In this document: positions 54,905 through 55,406 of the stretch, piece after piece
Layout of the letters: each line of letters begins with the position of its first letter
Numbering within the stretch: the stretch's first letter is position 1
From: Bacteroidota bacterium
GTDB lineage: Bacteria; Bacteroidota; Bacteroidia; Chitinophagales; Chitinophagaceae
Assembly: GCA_018267545.1 (NCBI GenBank)
Contig: JAFDYG010000550.1
Span: 1-55,406 of the forward strand
Reading direction: 5' to 3'
DNA: 55,406 bases
The notes under the pieces: generated by a model
The model's database searches: none
What the model was told of the DNA's origin: nothing
Seen by the model: only the letters and a program-made list of their open reading frames with translations
Translations under genes and position numbers: made by a program

Positions 54905-55406
54905 ATGAGCACAAATAAAAAAATTGGCATCCTCTTCGGCAAAGAACGCAGCTTCCCCATGGCCTTTATCGAAGCCGTAAACCGGAGAAATGTCGACGGC
55001 ATCACCGCCGAGCCCGTCCGCATCGATAAAGTAATACAAGGCGTTCCTTCCGGCTATTCCGTCATCGTCGACAGGATTTCCCAGGACGTCCCCTTTTACC
55101 GGGCCTATCTCAAAAACGCCGCCCTCTGCGGAACCGCGGTCATCAACAATCCCTTTTGGTGGAGCGCCGACGAGAAGTTCTTCAACAACTGCCTCGCCAC
55201 CAGGGTCGGAGTGCCCGTACCCAAGACCGTTATCCTCCCCTCCCGCGAGCTGCCCACCGACACCAGCGACCAGTCTTTCTCCAATCTCGCCTTCCCCCTC
55301 GACTGGGAGACCATCTTCCACTACGTCGGCTTCCCGGCTTATATGAAACCCTTTGCCGGCGGCGGCTGGAAGAACGTCTACAAGCTCCATAACGCCGAAG
55401 AGTTCT
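54905..55406 (+). CDS. ATP-grasp ligase-like protein (3' end outside the window)
   Basis: The frame is open from the ATG at 54905 to the window end (167 codons). The N-terminus (KKIGILFGKERSFPMAFIEAVNRR) is a pre-ATP-grasp Rossmann-like fold. YSVIVDRISQDVPFYRAYLK follows, then NNPFWWSADEKFFNNCLATRVGVPVPKTVILP, the usual lead-in to the ATP-grasp core, and PAYMKPFAGGGWKNVYKL, where the lysine and glycine-rich loop would hold ATP. Such enzymes join a carboxylate to an amine or thiol. It follows the esterase gene in the same direction, so a product made by ligation and trimmed by an esterase is conceivable (inference). Confidence 0.85.
   Translation, partial: MSTNKKIGILFGKERSFPMAFIEAVNRRNVDGITAEPVRIDKVIQGVPSGYSVIVDRISQDVPFYRAYLKNAALCGTAVINNPFWWSADEKFFNNCLATRVGVPVPKTVILPSRELPTDTSDQSFSNLAFPLDWETIFHYVGFPAYMKPFAGGGWKNVYKLHNAEEF

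Noticed and set aside
1-55406. CRISPR arrays, tRNA or rRNA genes, insertion sequences, restriction or toxin-antitoxin modules
   Set aside because: Looked for on both strands; no regular repeat-spacer pattern, cloverleaf-like sequence, transposase or nuclease-methylase pair was found.

Overview
The window reads as chromosome of a Bacteroidota bacterium, most likely family Chitinophagaceae (inference). The evidence is two SusC/SusD pairs, an ECF sigma/FecR pair whose FecR carries a DUF4974-type C-terminus, a protein with a type IX secretion sorting tail, several families largely confined to Bacteroidota (DUF4249, DUF5686, DUF2911, DUF3810), promoter-like sequences of the TTTG/TAnnTTTG type, and an absence of Shine-Dalgarno sites. 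Base composition looks mid-50s percent GC by eye. I see no tRNA, rRNA, CRISPR array, prophage, insertion sequence or replication origin.

Layout. 1-432 is the 3' end of an unidentified protein. 493-8433 (minus) is a surface nutrient-uptake operon: ECF sigma, FecR anti-sigma, SusC, SusD and a secreted phosphodiesterase. 8545-13000 holds an M48 lipoprotein protease, a divergent AraC regulator and a DUF5686 outer-membrane protein. 13029-16158 (minus) is a TonB receptor/DUF4249 lipoprotein pair. 16265-24134 is mostly tightly packed housekeeping: DUF2130 protein, phosphopantetheinyl transferase, dCTP deaminase, DUF3810 membrane protein, acyl-CoA carboxylase beta subunit, RNase HI, phosphomannose isomerase, YraN and a cysteine-cluster protein. 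24607-29260 is a second SusC/SusD pair ended by a strong terminator. XerD follows, then a convergent T9SS-tailed protein.

31066-32969 pairs a second ECF-like sigma factor with a membrane protein that joins an anti-sigma-like N-terminus to a TonB C-terminal domain. 33881-40869 (minus) is a probable five-gene operon: M14 carboxypeptidase, PIG-L deacetylase, two very small membrane proteins and a sodium:solute symporter, all with overlaps or short gaps. A gamma-glutamyltransferase is divergent from it. 43465-49488 has a TamB-like protein, probably with a non-ATG start, and RibBA. 49864-53235 is an Oar-like TonB receptor with extreme codon bias. The right edge has two divergent esterases and the start of an ATP-grasp ligase.

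How the genes fit together (inference). Three envelope-import modules and two sigma-factor modules suggest a scavenger of polymers and peptides. The M14/PIG-L/symporter operon beside gamma-glutamyltransferase looks like salvage of amide-linked compounds. No classic defence or mobile system is visible. The least explained parts are the two small membrane proteins coupled to the symporter (35545-35818), the sigma/TonB-domain fusion (31066-32969) and the esterase/ATP-grasp group at the right edge.
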